A stretch of DNA of 64,000 nt from Sneathiella sp. P13V-1 (GCF_015143595.1 NZ_WYEU01000002.1:930001-994000); one strand, 5' to 3'; shown: positions 26,376 to 35,250, numbered from the stretch's first letter. Made by a program: numbers and translations. The notes: generated by a model not told the origin, from the sequence alone.

Positions 26376-27983
26376 CTAGAACCGGAACACACCGAAATTT
26401 GTTTCAACTTTTGGACGGCGCGCGGCGACATCTAGAAGCAGTGCCATAACATCCCGGGTCTCAAGTGGGTCAATAACCCCGTCCACCCATAGATTGGACG
26501 CAAAATTGTAGGCTGTCTGGAAATCCTCATAGATTTTGCGGACAGGTTTTTTAAATTCTTCCTCTTCCTCCGCCGTCCAGGTCTTACCTTCCCGTTCATT
26601 AATTTTAGTGCGTACCTGCGCCAGAACACTGGCAGCCTGTTCAGGTCCCATAATCGCGGAACGCCCACTTGGCCACATAAACATGGCATCCGGTTGAAAC
26701 GCGCGACCGAGCATGGACAAGTATCCGGCACCGTAAGATCCGCCTGTGATAACAGTATATTTTGGGACCCTTGCCGATGACATAGCGGTGATCATCTTGG
26801 CACCGGCTTTGGCAATGCCTGCCTGCTCAGCTTCACGCCCCACCATAAAACCGGTGACATCCACCAAAAACAGCAAAGGAATATCGCGCTGACAACAAAG
26901 GTTTATAAAATGGGCCGCTTTGTTAGCGCTTTCCGTAAACAGAACACCGTCATTGGCAAGGATACCAATTTCATGGCCATGAATACGGGCAAAACCGGTC
27001 ATCAAGGTGTCACCATATTGGGGTTTAAATTCGTGAAACTCACTGCCATCCACAAGGCGCGCCAGGATCTCGCGATTATCTGTTGGAATTTTGGCATCGC
27101 GGCTGACAATCCCGTAAATCTCTTCCTCAGGGTATAAGGGCGCACGGCTTTCATCTCTGGTTTTACGGGACGTTGGAGCCTCCCCTAAATGCCCAACGAT
27201 GTCGCGGGTGATAGAAAGGGCATGGGCATCATTTTCTGCGATGTGATCCGTCACCCCGGAAATGGAGCAATGCATTTTGGCACCACCAAGCGTTTCAGCA
27301 TCCACTTGCTCCCCTGTCGCTGCATAGGTAAGCTCCGGCCCACCAAGATACATGAACCCCTGTCCACGGACGATGACAACTTCATCACACAATGCTGGAA
27401 TGTAAGCACCGCCTGCCGTACACGGCCCCATCACCACCGCGATTTGGGGAATATCATCACCAGACATACCTACCTGATGATGAAAAATGGAACCAAACTG
27501 ACCTTCATCCGGGAATATATTCGCCATATCTGGCAAAAAGGCCCCGCCACTGTCCACAAGCGTGATAACCGGTAGCCTGTTATTCCACGCTATTTTCTGG
27601 GCACGTACGTGCTTCTTGCAGGTGAGGCCAAAATAGGTTCCTCCCTTAACTGTGGAGTCATTGGCAATAATCATACAAAGCCTGCCAGAGACAACGCCGA
27701 TACCCGTAATCAGACTGGCTCCGGGCGGCACATCATCATATTGATCAAGGCCAGCAAGTTCCCCCAATTCTAAGAAAGGAGCGCCGGGATCCAGCAGTGC
27801 CTCCACACGGTCGCGAGGCAACATCCGCCCGCGATCCTGATGCCGTTTTCTAACACTTTCAGGTCCACCCTGTTTTTGACTATGGCGGAGTTTGAAAAGC
27901 TCAACGAGCTTTTCCTTCATCGCTTCACGGTTAAGCTGAAAGGCTTCATCCGCGGTATTCAGGTTAGATTTGATGACTGACAT
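26376..27983 (-). CDS. Acyl-CoA carboxylase beta subunit (carboxyltransferase)
   Basis: 535 residues, length of the methylcrotonyl-CoA carboxylase beta subunit. Two crotonase-like halves are visible, with VVMGPCTAGGAYIPALCDE (acyl-CoA oxyanion region) and FLVDVTGFMVGREAE plus GGSYGAGYLSM (biotin side). The segment LGGPELTYAATGE differs from the LGGPPLVKAATGE I remember for methylcrotonyl-CoA carboxylases, hinting at another beta-branched enoyl-CoA. The ATG directly abuts the TAA of the ligase gene (TAAATG). Carboxylase identity is sure; the acyl substrate is inferred. Confidence 0.9.
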   Translation of the reverse strand: MSVIKSNLNTADEAFQLNREAMKEKLVELFKLRHSQKQGGPESVRKRHQDRGRMLPRDRVEALLDPGAPFLELGELAGLDQYDDVPPGASLITGIGVVSGRLCMIIANDSTVKGGTYFGLTCKKHVRAQKIAWNNRLPVITLVDSGGAFLPDMANIFPDEGQFGSIFHHQVGMSGDDIPQIAVVMGPCTAGGAYIPALCDEVVIVRGQGFMYLGGPELTYAATGEQVDAETLGGAKMHCSISGVTDHIAENDAHALSITRDIVGHLGEAPTSRKTRDESRAPLYPEEEIYGIVSRDAKIPTDNREILARLVDGSEFHEFKPQYGDTLMTGFARIHGHEIGILANDGVLFTESANKAAHFINLCCQRDIPLLFLVDVTGFMVGREAEQAGIAKAGAKMITAMSSARVPKYTVITGGSYGAGYLSMLGRAFQPDAMFMWPSGRSAIMGPEQAASVLAQVRTKINEREGKTWTAEEEEEFKKPVRKIYEDFQTAYNFASNLWVDGVIDPLETRDVMALLLDVAARRPKVETNFGVFRF

Positions 27984-29378
27984 TTATAGAAACTCCGGCT
28001 TTTCGCGGAGGGTAAGCGCTACTTTTGCGGCCCCCGGTTTATCGAAACTATCTGCGGGAACCAAAATAACTTCTGCTCTGAAAACCAACGCGTTACGCAA
28101 TCTTGTTTCGATTTCAGATTTAAGTATTGGATCTTTTTCCGCCGGCTGATCCGCCCCACGTTCAACAATGACTTTAAGGTTGCCCTGTGTCGTGTGTCCT
28201 TCGAAATCAGCGAAAACCCGCATGACGCCATTTGTCTCCGGTGTCATGTCGCCAATGATGCTTTGAATGGCGGAAGGAAACACATTTGCACCACGTACAA
28301 TCAACATATCATCGGTTCGCCCGGTACAGCGAATTTTTGGACCGGTCCGCCCACAGGCACAATCCGTGCCCAGAACTTCAATATGATCACCTGAGCGAAA
28401 CCGCATGAGCGGGCTGGCTTCTCTTCCTATAGCCGTGTAGATCAGTTCCCCTTCTGCGCCTTTTTCAAAAGGAATGATACTGTCACTGGCTTCGTCATAA
28501 AGTTCCGTGATGATATAATCGGGGCAAAGCATATGCATCCCGCTTTGATCATCACATTCGGACCAATAAGTCACACCAAGGTCGGTTCCCCCTAAAAGCT
28601 CGCAGCATTTTGCACCCCAAAGCTCTTCCAGTTTTCTTCGGAAGGCTGGGATCCCGCCGCCCGGCTCCCCGCCTACGATCAAACGTTCGATACCAAGATC
28701 TGACGCTTTGCACCCCACCAGCTCCGGCGCTTTTTCTGCCAGATGAAGAATGAAGTTCGGAGCACCGATAATGGCACGGGGTTTTAGATCAACAATGGCG
28801 CGCAATAATCTATCAACGCCGCCATCGGCACCAATAGGAACATCTACAGCCCCCATATATTGAACTGCCTGTGTCAATGGAACACCGCCGACAAAACCCT
28901 TGGCGAGTGAGAAACCGTGAAGGACAAGATCATTTGGACGAATGCCACCAGCAAACAAACATCGTGCTGACATTTCATTCCACATAACGACATCATTCTC
29001 TGTCATCGCAACATAGGACGGACTTCCTGTTGTCCCTGATGAGGCTTGCATCTGGATGATATCGCTCATATCTGCAGCGCGATGATGGCCAAATGGTGGG
29101 GCTTCCGACAGGCTATCACGTATTTCAGTTTTATAGGTGAAAGGAACTTTTTGAAGATCTTTCAGTGTTTGAATATCTTCAAATTTAATGCCAGCCTCAG
29201 TAAACTTTCGGCGGTAGAATTCGGAATTTTCCTCAAGATACTTCAATTGTCGCCGCAGTTTTTCCTCCTGAAGATGCGAGATATCAACGTGGGAAGAGTG
29301 TTCGACATCATGCCAACAGGATGCCCCGATTTTGCTTTTAAAATCAGGACGGCGATAGGTCATTCCGAATTCTGCCAT
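27984..29378 (-). CDS. Phenylacetate-CoA-ligase-like adenylate-forming enzyme
   Basis: 464 residues, PaaK-type length, smaller than ordinary acyl-CoA synthetases. Visible: N-terminal helix RRQLKYLEENSEFYRRKF, the P-loop MQASSGTTGSPSYVAMT, the adenylate site YTAIGREASPLMRFRSGD, a zinc-finger-like CACGRTG, and the C-terminal CoA-ligase domain with TGRTDDMLIVRGANVFPSA. It forms an acyl-CoA from an aryl-acetic or other carboxylic acid through an acyl-adenylate. Embedded between an acyl-CoA dehydrogenase and a carboxylase, so it most likely activates the starting acid of that route. Confidence 0.85.
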   Translation of the reverse strand: MAEFGMTYRRPDFKSKIGASCWHDVEHSSHVDISHLQEEKLRRQLKYLEENSEFYRRKFTEAGIKFEDIQTLKDLQKVPFTYKTEIRDSLSEAPPFGHHRAADMSDIIQMQASSGTTGSPSYVAMTENDVVMWNEMSARCLFAGGIRPNDLVLHGFSLAKGFVGGVPLTQAVQYMGAVDVPIGADGGVDRLLRAIVDLKPRAIIGAPNFILHLAEKAPELVGCKASDLGIERLIVGGEPGGGIPAFRRKLEELWGAKCCELLGGTDLGVTYWSECDDQSGMHMLCPDYIITELYDEASDSIIPFEKGAEGELIYTAIGREASPLMRFRSGDHIEVLGTDCACGRTGPKIRCTGRTDDMLIVRGANVFPSAIQSIIGDMTPETNGVMRVFADFEGHTTQGNLKVIVERGADQPAEKDPILKSEIETRLRNALVFRAEVILVPADSFDKPGAAKVALTLREKPEFL

Positions 29379-29389
29379 GGAAACTCTCC

Positions 29390-30550
29390 TTAATAGGACC
29401 TTGGAAGGCCCATGACTTTTTCACCAATGAAACTGAGACATAATTCCCTGTTTACCGGCGCTGTGCGAAGAACACGGAGCATCGGATACATTTCAAATAT
29501 GCCAGTATCTTCGGTGTAGGCAGACCCTCCAAAAGCCTGAATTGCGGCATCCACTGCCTCAATACCTGCTTCGGCGGCGGCATACTTCGCCATGTTGGAG
29601 GCTTCGCCCGCGGCAAGGCCTTTATCAAATTGCCAGGCAGCCTTTCTGGCCATCAAACTTGCAAGTTCGATATTCGCTTTTGCTTTGGCAAGGGGATGCT
29701 GCAATCCCTGATGGGCCCCAATGGGTTGACCAAATACTTTGCGTTCAGACGCATATTCAACGGCACGTCCAAGGGCATACCGTCCTACCCCCGCGCACAT
29801 TCCTGCGACCGTGATGCGTTCGGGATTTAGCGTATCAAACAGGATATTAAAGCCTTTATCAACCTCACCAACGACATCTTCCGGCCCAAGATCCACCTCA
29901 TCAAAGAAAAGTGTCCATTGCTGCTCAGGTACTGGCACAGCGATTTTTACGCGCTGCATATCAACACCCTTTTTCTTGAGATCCACGAGGAAAATTGTAA
30001 ACCCGTCCGTTTTCTGTGCCACATCGCCAAAGGGTGTTGTTCGGGCGACTACAAGGCAATAATCAGCAAGATCCGCACCTGTGATAAAGGTTTTTTCACC
30101 GGAGAGACTGAACCGGTCACCTTTTGGTTTAGCGATTGTGGTGATTTGCATGGAATTGGAACCGGCGCCCGGTTCTGTAATCGCAAAACAAAGCTGCATG
30201 TCGCCGCGGCACGCAGCCGGCAGAATTTCTTTTTTATGAAAATCAGTACCATGTGATGCCAGATGAGACATGGCCATACAAGGCCCTACCACCATCATCA
30301 AAAGCGGAATGCCGTTATTAGCCGTCCCTTCCATAAACAAGGACATTTCCTGCATCCCAAGGCCTGCACCGCCATATTCTTCGGGAACCATCATGCCAAG
30401 GAAACCGTCTTCTGCAATTTGCTTGAACATTTCGGTTGGAAAAGTGTGAGCACGTGCATGTTCCAGCCAATAATGAAAATCAAATTTCTGGGCCAGACTG
30501 TCCCCATATTGATAGATTTGACGCAGCTCGTCGTTAAGTTCAAATTCCAT
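29390..30550 (-). CDS. Acyl-CoA dehydrogenase of the carboxylase operon
   Basis: 386 residues, usual acyl-CoA dehydrogenase length. Elements: MMVPEEYGGAGLGMQEMSL, CFAITEPGAGSNSMQITT, the middle-domain KTFITGADLADYCLVVA, and the C-terminal RKVFGQPIGAHQGLQHPLA and QAFGGSAYTEDTGIFEMYP. First gene of the operon that continues with ligase, carboxyltransferase, biotin carboxylase and HMG-CoA-lyase-like genes. By analogy with isovaleryl-CoA dehydrogenase it would make the alpha,beta-unsaturated acyl-CoA that the carboxylase uses. A TTCTAAT-N4-ATTAGAA palindrome lies 136 bases upstream. Confidence 0.88.
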   Translation of the reverse strand: MEFELNDELRQIYQYGDSLAQKFDFHYWLEHARAHTFPTEMFKQIAEDGFLGMMVPEEYGGAGLGMQEMSLFMEGTANNGIPLLMMVVGPCMAMSHLASHGTDFHKKEILPAACRGDMQLCFAITEPGAGSNSMQITTIAKPKGDRFSLSGEKTFITGADLADYCLVVARTTPFGDVAQKTDGFTIFLVDLKKKGVDMQRVKIAVPVPEQQWTLFFDEVDLGPEDVVGEVDKGFNILFDTLNPERITVAGMCAGVGRYALGRAVEYASERKVFGQPIGAHQGLQHPLAKAKANIELASLMARKAAWQFDKGLAAGEASNMAKYAAAEAGIEAVDAAIQAFGGSAYTEDTGIFEMYPMLRVLRTAPVNRELCLSFIGEKVMGLPRSY

Positions 30551-30685
30551 GTTTCATCCCTGTTTTTTTATTTGGTTTCGGGTTTTCATGCACCTTGAGA
30601 GCTTTAGTATTCCAACATGCCCTTTTACATATTGAGGACAGGTTCAGCCGCTGCATTTCCCGTTTCTTAGTTGTTTTGCCAATTA

Positions 30686-30703
30686 TTCTAATTTTGATTA
30701 GAA
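30686..30703. promoter_or_regulatory. TetR-type operator candidate A
   Basis: Perfect inverted repeat TTCTAAT-TTTG-ATTAGAA in the 207-base gap upstream of the acyl-CoA dehydrogenase operon. Same sequence family as the elements at 32747 and 34218. A half site TTCTAAC lies at 30751-30757. Confidence 0.75.
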
Positions 30704-30757
30704 AAAAAGCAAACAGATTCTCACCCTCAAACCAATTTGTAAGTTTTTTATTCTAAC

Positions 30758-32698
30758 TTATTGCTTTAATTTTAGTTTTTCGATTGAGTCCGGGTTTGAC
30801 AAGGAAGAGAGATCTCCCGGATTTTCATCAAGATAAGTGGCGCGAATTACCCTTCGCATGGTTTTCATGCTTCGTGTTTTGGGCAATTCCGGGGCAAATA
30901 ATATCTCTCTGGGTGCGAAGGGTTTACCGACTTTCTCTGCCACCAGAGACCGCAAAGAAACAACAAGATCTTCACTAATGCCAGCTCCTTCTTTCAAGAC
31001 GCAGAAGCAAACCACAGCAACCCCTTTGATGTCATCAGGTACGGAAATGGCAGCTGCATCTGCAACGATAGGATTTTCCATCAACGCCCCTTCAATTTCA
31101 GGAGGTCCCACCCTTTTCCCTGCAACATTGATGGTATCGTCGGACCGTCCGTGAATATGCCAGGTGCCATCTTCATTTCTATGCGCCCAGTCTCCGTGAT
31201 GCCAAACGCCCGGAAATGTCGACCAATATGTTCGAATATATCGATCATTGTCCTTCCAAAGCCCCATAGTTACTCCCATTGGGGCTTCGGTCATCACAAG
31301 TTCCCCTACTTCACCTATATCAGCCTCTGTCCCATCGGCACGCATTACCTTTGCCCCGACCCCAAGGTTTTGTGTTGAAAATCCACAAGGTGGAATTGGT
31401 TGCAAAACTGTAGATGTCAGAATAGCTCCGACCAATTCCGTACCTCCTGACATATTCACAGGGACAGCGCGCCTCTTGCAGATATTCTCCAATGCCCAAT
31501 ACCAGGCATCTGGTGTCCACGCTTCCCCTGTTGAGGCCACAATCCGCAATGATGATAAAGACAGGCCCGCCAATTTTGATTGATCCAGTGTCATGAATTG
31601 CCGCGCAACTGTTGGCGCAATCCCCAAGTGACTGATTTTCAGCTCATCCACCAAACGAAGCAGTCGGAACGGATCTTCTTTCGTTGTCGGCGCCCCTTCC
31701 GCCAGAATGACAGTTGCCCCCGCCAGCGATGAGGACAAAATCGTCAGCGGTCCCATAACCCATCCCATATCAGTCATCCAGATATGCCTGTCCGTTTCCT
31801 TCATATCCAGGCACAAGAAAAAGTCTGTAATGGTCTTTCCAATGATACCAAGGTGCCCTTGCACCACTCCTTTTGGCTTTCCCGTGGTGCCAGAGGTAAA
31901 GGCAACAAATAGAGGGTCTTTGTAAGTAACGGCGACAGGCTTTCGTGTTGGTGATTGAGAAGACGTAGTTACTGCCCAATCCGATAAACCTTCCTTCTCA
32001 GGCAGATCATCTCCCTCGCGTTTCAAACATAGAACGCTCGCAACCGTTGGGCAGGTTTCTACAGCTTCCAGCAAGGCCGGCAGCATTTCAACTTTTCGCC
32101 CTGCCCTCACCGTTGATGTTGCTGTGACTACAGCTTTCGCCTCAGCATCTTCCAGACGTAGCGCAATGGCTGGGGCCGCAAAGCCGGAAAATAAAGGAAT
32201 GGCAACCGCACCCAATCTCGCAATGGCCATAAAAGCCGCTGCCATTTCAGGGATCATCGGCATAAAAATGGCAACCCGATCGCCTTTACCTATTCCCTGT
32301 TCAGCGAGAGTGTTTGCCACACGGCAACTTTGTTCGTAATAGTCGCGATAGGTCCAAACCCGATGATTTCCGGCTTCATCAATGGCCTCAATGGCAGGTT
32401 TTTCCCATTTATCCGTATTTTCATAACAATCCAGGCATGACGATACCAAATTCATCTGCCCATTGACGCACCAGTCAATAAATTCAATTCCGGCACTCGT
32501 ATCCCTGATTTTCGTATAAGGCTTTTCGAAGACGATCCCTTGCCATTTAAGGATCATATCCCAGAAAGTATCAGGGTCCTGAATGGAAAAGTCATTGAGC
32601 GCCTCATAACTTTCAAAGCCATTTTCCTTTAGGAAAGCACAGAGGTTGCTGTTTTCCTGAATGTCTTTTGGTGGATAAAAATAGTCCAATTGTGACAT
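30758..32698 (-). CDS. Acyl-CoA synthetase, acetyl/acetoacetyl-CoA synthetase-like
   Basis: 646 residues, the long AcsA-like form. An N-terminal extension precedes the P-loop FTSGTTGKPKGVVQ; the adenylate motif HGDWAHRNEDGTWHIHGRSDD follows in two parts and the hinge GKRVGPPEIEGAL begins the C-terminal lid. The catalytic-lysine region reads LPKTRSMKTMRRV, with Met where Gly is usual before Lys. It makes acyl-CoA from a short or medium carboxylic acid, possibly acetoacetate released by the HMG-CoA-lyase-like enzyme. It is divergent from the TetR gene over a shared palindrome and has its own transcription unit. Confidence 0.86.
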   Translation of the reverse strand: MSQLDYFYPPKDIQENSNLCAFLKENGFESYEALNDFSIQDPDTFWDMILKWQGIVFEKPYTKIRDTSAGIEFIDWCVNGQMNLVSSCLDCYENTDKWEKPAIEAIDEAGNHRVWTYRDYYEQSCRVANTLAEQGIGKGDRVAIFMPMIPEMAAAFMAIARLGAVAIPLFSGFAAPAIALRLEDAEAKAVVTATSTVRAGRKVEMLPALLEAVETCPTVASVLCLKREGDDLPEKEGLSDWAVTTSSQSPTRKPVAVTYKDPLFVAFTSGTTGKPKGVVQGHLGIIGKTITDFFLCLDMKETDRHIWMTDMGWVMGPLTILSSSLAGATVILAEGAPTTKEDPFRLLRLVDELKISHLGIAPTVARQFMTLDQSKLAGLSLSSLRIVASTGEAWTPDAWYWALENICKRRAVPVNMSGGTELVGAILTSTVLQPIPPCGFSTQNLGVGAKVMRADGTEADIGEVGELVMTEAPMGVTMGLWKDNDRYIRTYWSTFPGVWHHGDWAHRNEDGTWHIHGRSDDTINVAGKRVGPPEIEGALMENPIVADAAAISVPDDIKGVAVVCFCVLKEGAGISEDLVVSLRSLVAEKVGKPFAPREILFAPELPKTRSMKTMRRVIRATYLDENPGDLSSLSNPDSIEKLKLKQ

Positions 32699-32746
32699 AT
32701 GGCCCCTACCTGTGTTATGAAGCGCTTGTTATTATTCTGACAATTA

Positions 32747-32764
32747 ATCTAATTTGAATTAGAA
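32747..32764. promoter_or_regulatory. TetR-type operator candidate B
   Basis: Inverted repeat TCTAAT-TTGA-ATTAGA with one outer mismatch relative to sites A and C. It lies in the 97-base gap between the divergent synthetase and TetR genes, 31 bases before the GTG at 32796, so it can control both. Confidence 0.75.
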
Positions 32765-32795
32765 TAGCGGTCGCATAGGCGAGGTCAAAGAAAAA

Positions 32796-33431
32796 GTGAG
32801 TACTTCAACTGTCATGCAGCAAAAACCAGCGAACGAAACAGTGCTTAGAAAAAAGGAACGCACTCGCCGCACCATTCTGAATGCCGCCGCCAAGGTCTTT
32901 AAACATCTGGGATATAATGCGACCACACTAAAAGACATCGCGGAAGAAGCCGGCCTAAAAGCAGGTAGCATGTATTACCACTTCTCCTCCAAGGATGAGA
33001 TAATGGATGAAGTGCTGGATACCGGCCTTCGTGCCATCAGTGACGCCGTAAACGAGACCATCGAAGAATGCGCCGATAAAAACGACAAAGAAATTCTGGA
33101 AGCCGTTATCCAGACCCATCTTCGCATGTTGTTCCTGCAAGGTGACTATGTGTCGGCAAATATCCGCCTTTACAGTCAATTACCGGAAGAAATTCGCGAA
33201 AAACACCAGGATTTGCGGCGCGGCTACGCGAAACTATGGGACAGATTACTACGAAAAGCCCGCGACAGCGGCCACCTCAGGTCAGAACTTGAAATCACCC
33301 CTCTTCGTCAGTTTATTCTGGGCGCGCTAAACTGGAGTATCGAATGGTATGATATCGAAAATTATACCGTTGAAGAGTTTAGTGAAAAAGCCATCAAACT
33401 CATCGGCCACGGGATGTACACATCTGACTAA
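32796..33431 (+). CDS. TetR/AcrR-family repressor
   Basis: 211 residues. The N-terminal helix-turn-helix is typical: RRTILNAAAKVFKHLGYNA, TLKDIAEEAGLKAGSMYYHF, SSKDEI. The C-terminal ligand domain is not diagnostic, but CoA esters are usual effectors of TetR repressors in acyl-CoA operons. I give the GTG start at 32796; an ATG at 32814 is an alternative and neither has a strong ribosome site. Three matching palindromes (30686, 32747, 34218) lie before the acyl-CoA dehydrogenase operon, in the gap shared with the synthetase, and before the enoyl-CoA hydratase gene, which outlines its regulon. Confidence 0.9.
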   Translation: MSTSTVMQQKPANETVLRKKERTRRTILNAAAKVFKHLGYNATTLKDIAEEAGLKAGSMYYHFSSKDEIMDEVLDTGLRAISDAVNETIEECADKNDKEILEAVIQTHLRMLFLQGDYVSANIRLYSQLPEEIREKHQDLRRGYAKLWDRLLRKARDSGHLRSELEITPLRQFILGALNWSIEWYDIENYTVEEFSEKAIKLIGHGMYTSD

Positions 33432-33435
33432 ATCT

Positions 33436-33452
33436 TGACCCGGGCCGGGTCA
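33436..33452. terminator. Bidirectional terminator hairpin
   Basis: Stem TGACCCG/CGGGTCA with a 3-base loop between the convergent TetR and enoyl-CoA hydratase genes; it covers the stop codon of the latter. The flanks are only modestly T-rich. Confidence 0.5.
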
Positions 33453-34199
33453 GGATTTATTGCCAAAGGTGGTCTCAAACGCATTACTGCCATCATCGGC
33501 CTGCTGCTTTTCAATGAGATGACCAATCAGTTGAATTTCCTGTTCCATCAACGGGGCAATACCGTTATTCAGGCTTTGTTTTACTAGATTTTTGGTTTGT
33601 ATCATTGCCTCACGTGGATTTTGGGTGAGGATATCAAGTCGCTGTTTAACCGCATTTTCCAGCTCATCTTGGTCTACCACCTGACTTGCAAGCCCTAGTG
33701 ACACCGCCTCATCCGCGCCTACGCGGCGCCCCATCAAAAGAATATCCATGGCCCTCTGTAGCCCCAATTTTTCGAGCAGAAGACGCGTGCTGGCTCCTTC
33801 AGGGACAACACCTAGCTGAATAAACGGATATTGCAGATATGCTTTCTCGCTCATGATCACCATATCGCAATGAAGCAACATTGTAGCGCCACCCCCAACA
33901 GCTCCCCCTTGCACCGCTGCCACGATTGGCAACTCACATTCATGTAGGGCTTTGAAGAACCTGAAAGCGTGTCCATGCATGGCTTGAGGCCAGTCGGTAA
34001 CAAATTCTGATTTCCGATTTCCCGCGCAAAAAGTTGGTCCTTCACTGCGGATAAGAACGGCATTGATTTCTTTATTGTCCACCGCCGTATTAAGCGCCTC
34101 TTCAAAGACTTGAAATTCGTTTGTGCCGACAGGATTACGTTTGTCCGGCTCTGTAAATTCAATAATCCGGACACCCACCTCGTCATAATATCTCGCCAT
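33450..34199 (-). CDS. Enoyl-CoA hydratase/isomerase family protein
   Basis: 249 residues from the ATG at 34199. An in-frame ATG at 34226 would lie within the operator at 34218-34235 and is less likely. The crotonase oxyanion motifs are present: GPTFCAGN and QGGAVGGGATML. The region LGVVPEGASTRLLLEKLG, with Glu after VVP, resembles enoyl-CoA isomerases more than classical hydratases. In this regulon it could hydrate a 3-methylglutaconyl-CoA-like product of the carboxylase or shift a double bond. It lies downstream of the SDR gene and behind operator C. Confidence 0.85.
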   Translation of the reverse strand: MARYYDEVGVRIIEFTEPDKRNPVGTNEFQVFEEALNTAVDNKEINAVLIRSEGPTFCAGNRKSEFVTDWPQAMHGHAFRFFKALHECELPIVAAVQGGAVGGGATMLLHCDMVIMSEKAYLQYPFIQLGVVPEGASTRLLLEKLGLQRAMDILLMGRRVGADEAVSLGLASQVVDQDELENAVKQRLDILTQNPREAMIQTKNLVKQSLNNGIAPLMEQEIQLIGHLIEKQQADDGSNAFETTFGNKS

Positions 34200-34217
34200 T
34201 GCACATCCAATCATTAA

Positions 34218-34235
34218 TTCTAACATACGTTAGAA
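34218..34235. promoter_or_regulatory. TetR-type operator candidate C
   Basis: Perfect inverted repeat TTCTAAC-ATAC-GTTAGAA, 18 bases before the ATG of the enoyl-CoA hydratase gene. Matches sites A and B in arm sequence and spacing. Confidence 0.75.
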
Positions 34236-34293
34236 TACTAAGATGAGGTTTTCACTTTTGGCAATCACAAATTTTTGTTCCTGCTAATTTATC

Positions 34294-35061
34294 CTATTGC
34301 GCGAGATAGCCACCATCGATCGGAATGGCACTTCCTGTCATGAATTTTGCTTTGTCTGATGCCGCAAATAAAATGCCAGCAGCAATGTCGGCTGGCTCCC
34401 CAAAATGACCAATAGGATGCAATGACTTCAACTTATGACCAAAACTTCCTGGTGAGCCTTGTTGGGCCATAACTTCTTCGACCAAAGGCGTTTCCGTATA
34501 GCCGGGCAAGATCGCATTGACGCGAATGTTATACTTGTATTGCCCACAATAAAGGGCTGTCGCCTTTGTAAAATTCAAGACAGCGGCCTTACTGGAACAA
34601 TAGGCTGGAGCCGCAAAAATACCGACCTCACCAGCAACTGATGAGATATTGACGATGGCACCACCGCGCCCTTTCATCTCTTTGATGGCAAAGCGCGTAC
34701 CAAGGAAAACGGCATCCAGATTAACCGCATGTTGAAGACGCCATTCTTCCAACGACATTTCCTCAAGTGGGGTTGAAATGGCAATTCCTGCGTTATTGAC
34801 GAGGACATCAAGTGTTCCAAATTCACTTCTGACAAATTCGAACACTTTTTCCCAATCTGCTTCCTCTGCCACGTCCTGTCGGATAAATCTGATGTTGTCA
34901 GGGTTTTTTGAAGTGGCGCATACTTCTTCACCTGCCCCAACATTCAAATCCGTAATCACAACCTTTGCTCCCTCTTCCAAAAACTGGCGCGCAGTTTCCT
35001 TACCAATTCCGGAAGCTCCCCCGGTTATCAGAACCACCTTATCTTGAAAATCACCACTCAT
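34294..35061 (-). CDS. Short-chain dehydrogenase/reductase
   Basis: 255 residues from the ATG at 35061, chosen for the GTGAGGGG ribosome site directly before it and because SDRs begin just before the Rossmann strand; a start at 35127 would add 22 untypical residues. TGGASGIG (cofactor), NNAGIAIS, the serine in VNISSVAGEVG and YCSSK (YxxxK) form a complete classical SDR; Asp in ITDLN suggests NAD(H). A 3-hydroxyacyl-CoA or alcohol dehydrogenase step of the neighbouring route is plausible. The first of two same-strand genes, with the hydratase 94 bases downstream. Confidence 0.87.
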   Translation of the reverse strand: MSGDFQDKVVLITGGASGIGKETARQFLEEGAKVVITDLNVGAGEEVCATSKNPDNIRFIRQDVAEEADWEKVFEFVRSEFGTLDVLVNNAGIAISTPLEEMSLEEWRLQHAVNLDAVFLGTRFAIKEMKGRGGAIVNISSVAGEVGIFAAPAYCSSKAAVLNFTKATALYCGQYKYNIRVNAILPGYTETPLVEEVMAQQGSPGSFGHKLKSLHPIGHFGEPADIAAGILFAASDKAKFMTGSAIPIDGGYLAQ

Positions 35062-35095
35062 CCCCTCACCCTTATTGTTCTTGATTGCTAGATTG

Positions 35096-35109
35096 ATAAG
35101 CTCGCTTAT
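35096..35109. promoter_or_regulatory. Short palindrome upstream of the SDR gene
   Basis: ATAAGC-TC-GCTTAT, 34 bases before the SDR start. Its sequence differs from the TTCTAAY sites, so a different regulator, if any, is implied. Function inferred only from position. Confidence 0.35.
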
Positions 35110-35201
35110 TATCGTTGATCCCTTCAACGGTAGATGTCAAGTTCTACTGCGCTGCTTTCAATTGACCTCTGGGCCTACAATTCAGTCGATTGAACATAAA
35201 T

Positions 35202-35230
35202 AAAGGGCGACACTAGTTAGGCCGCCCTTT
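35202..35230 (-). terminator. Intrinsic terminator of the chemoreceptor gene
   Basis: Stem AAAGGGCG (35202-35209)/CGCCCTTT (35223-35230) just downstream of the minus-strand chemoreceptor gene, followed on that strand by TTTATTTA. Confidence 0.8.
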
Positions 35231-35250
35231 TGAACTGATGGATTGTTATA

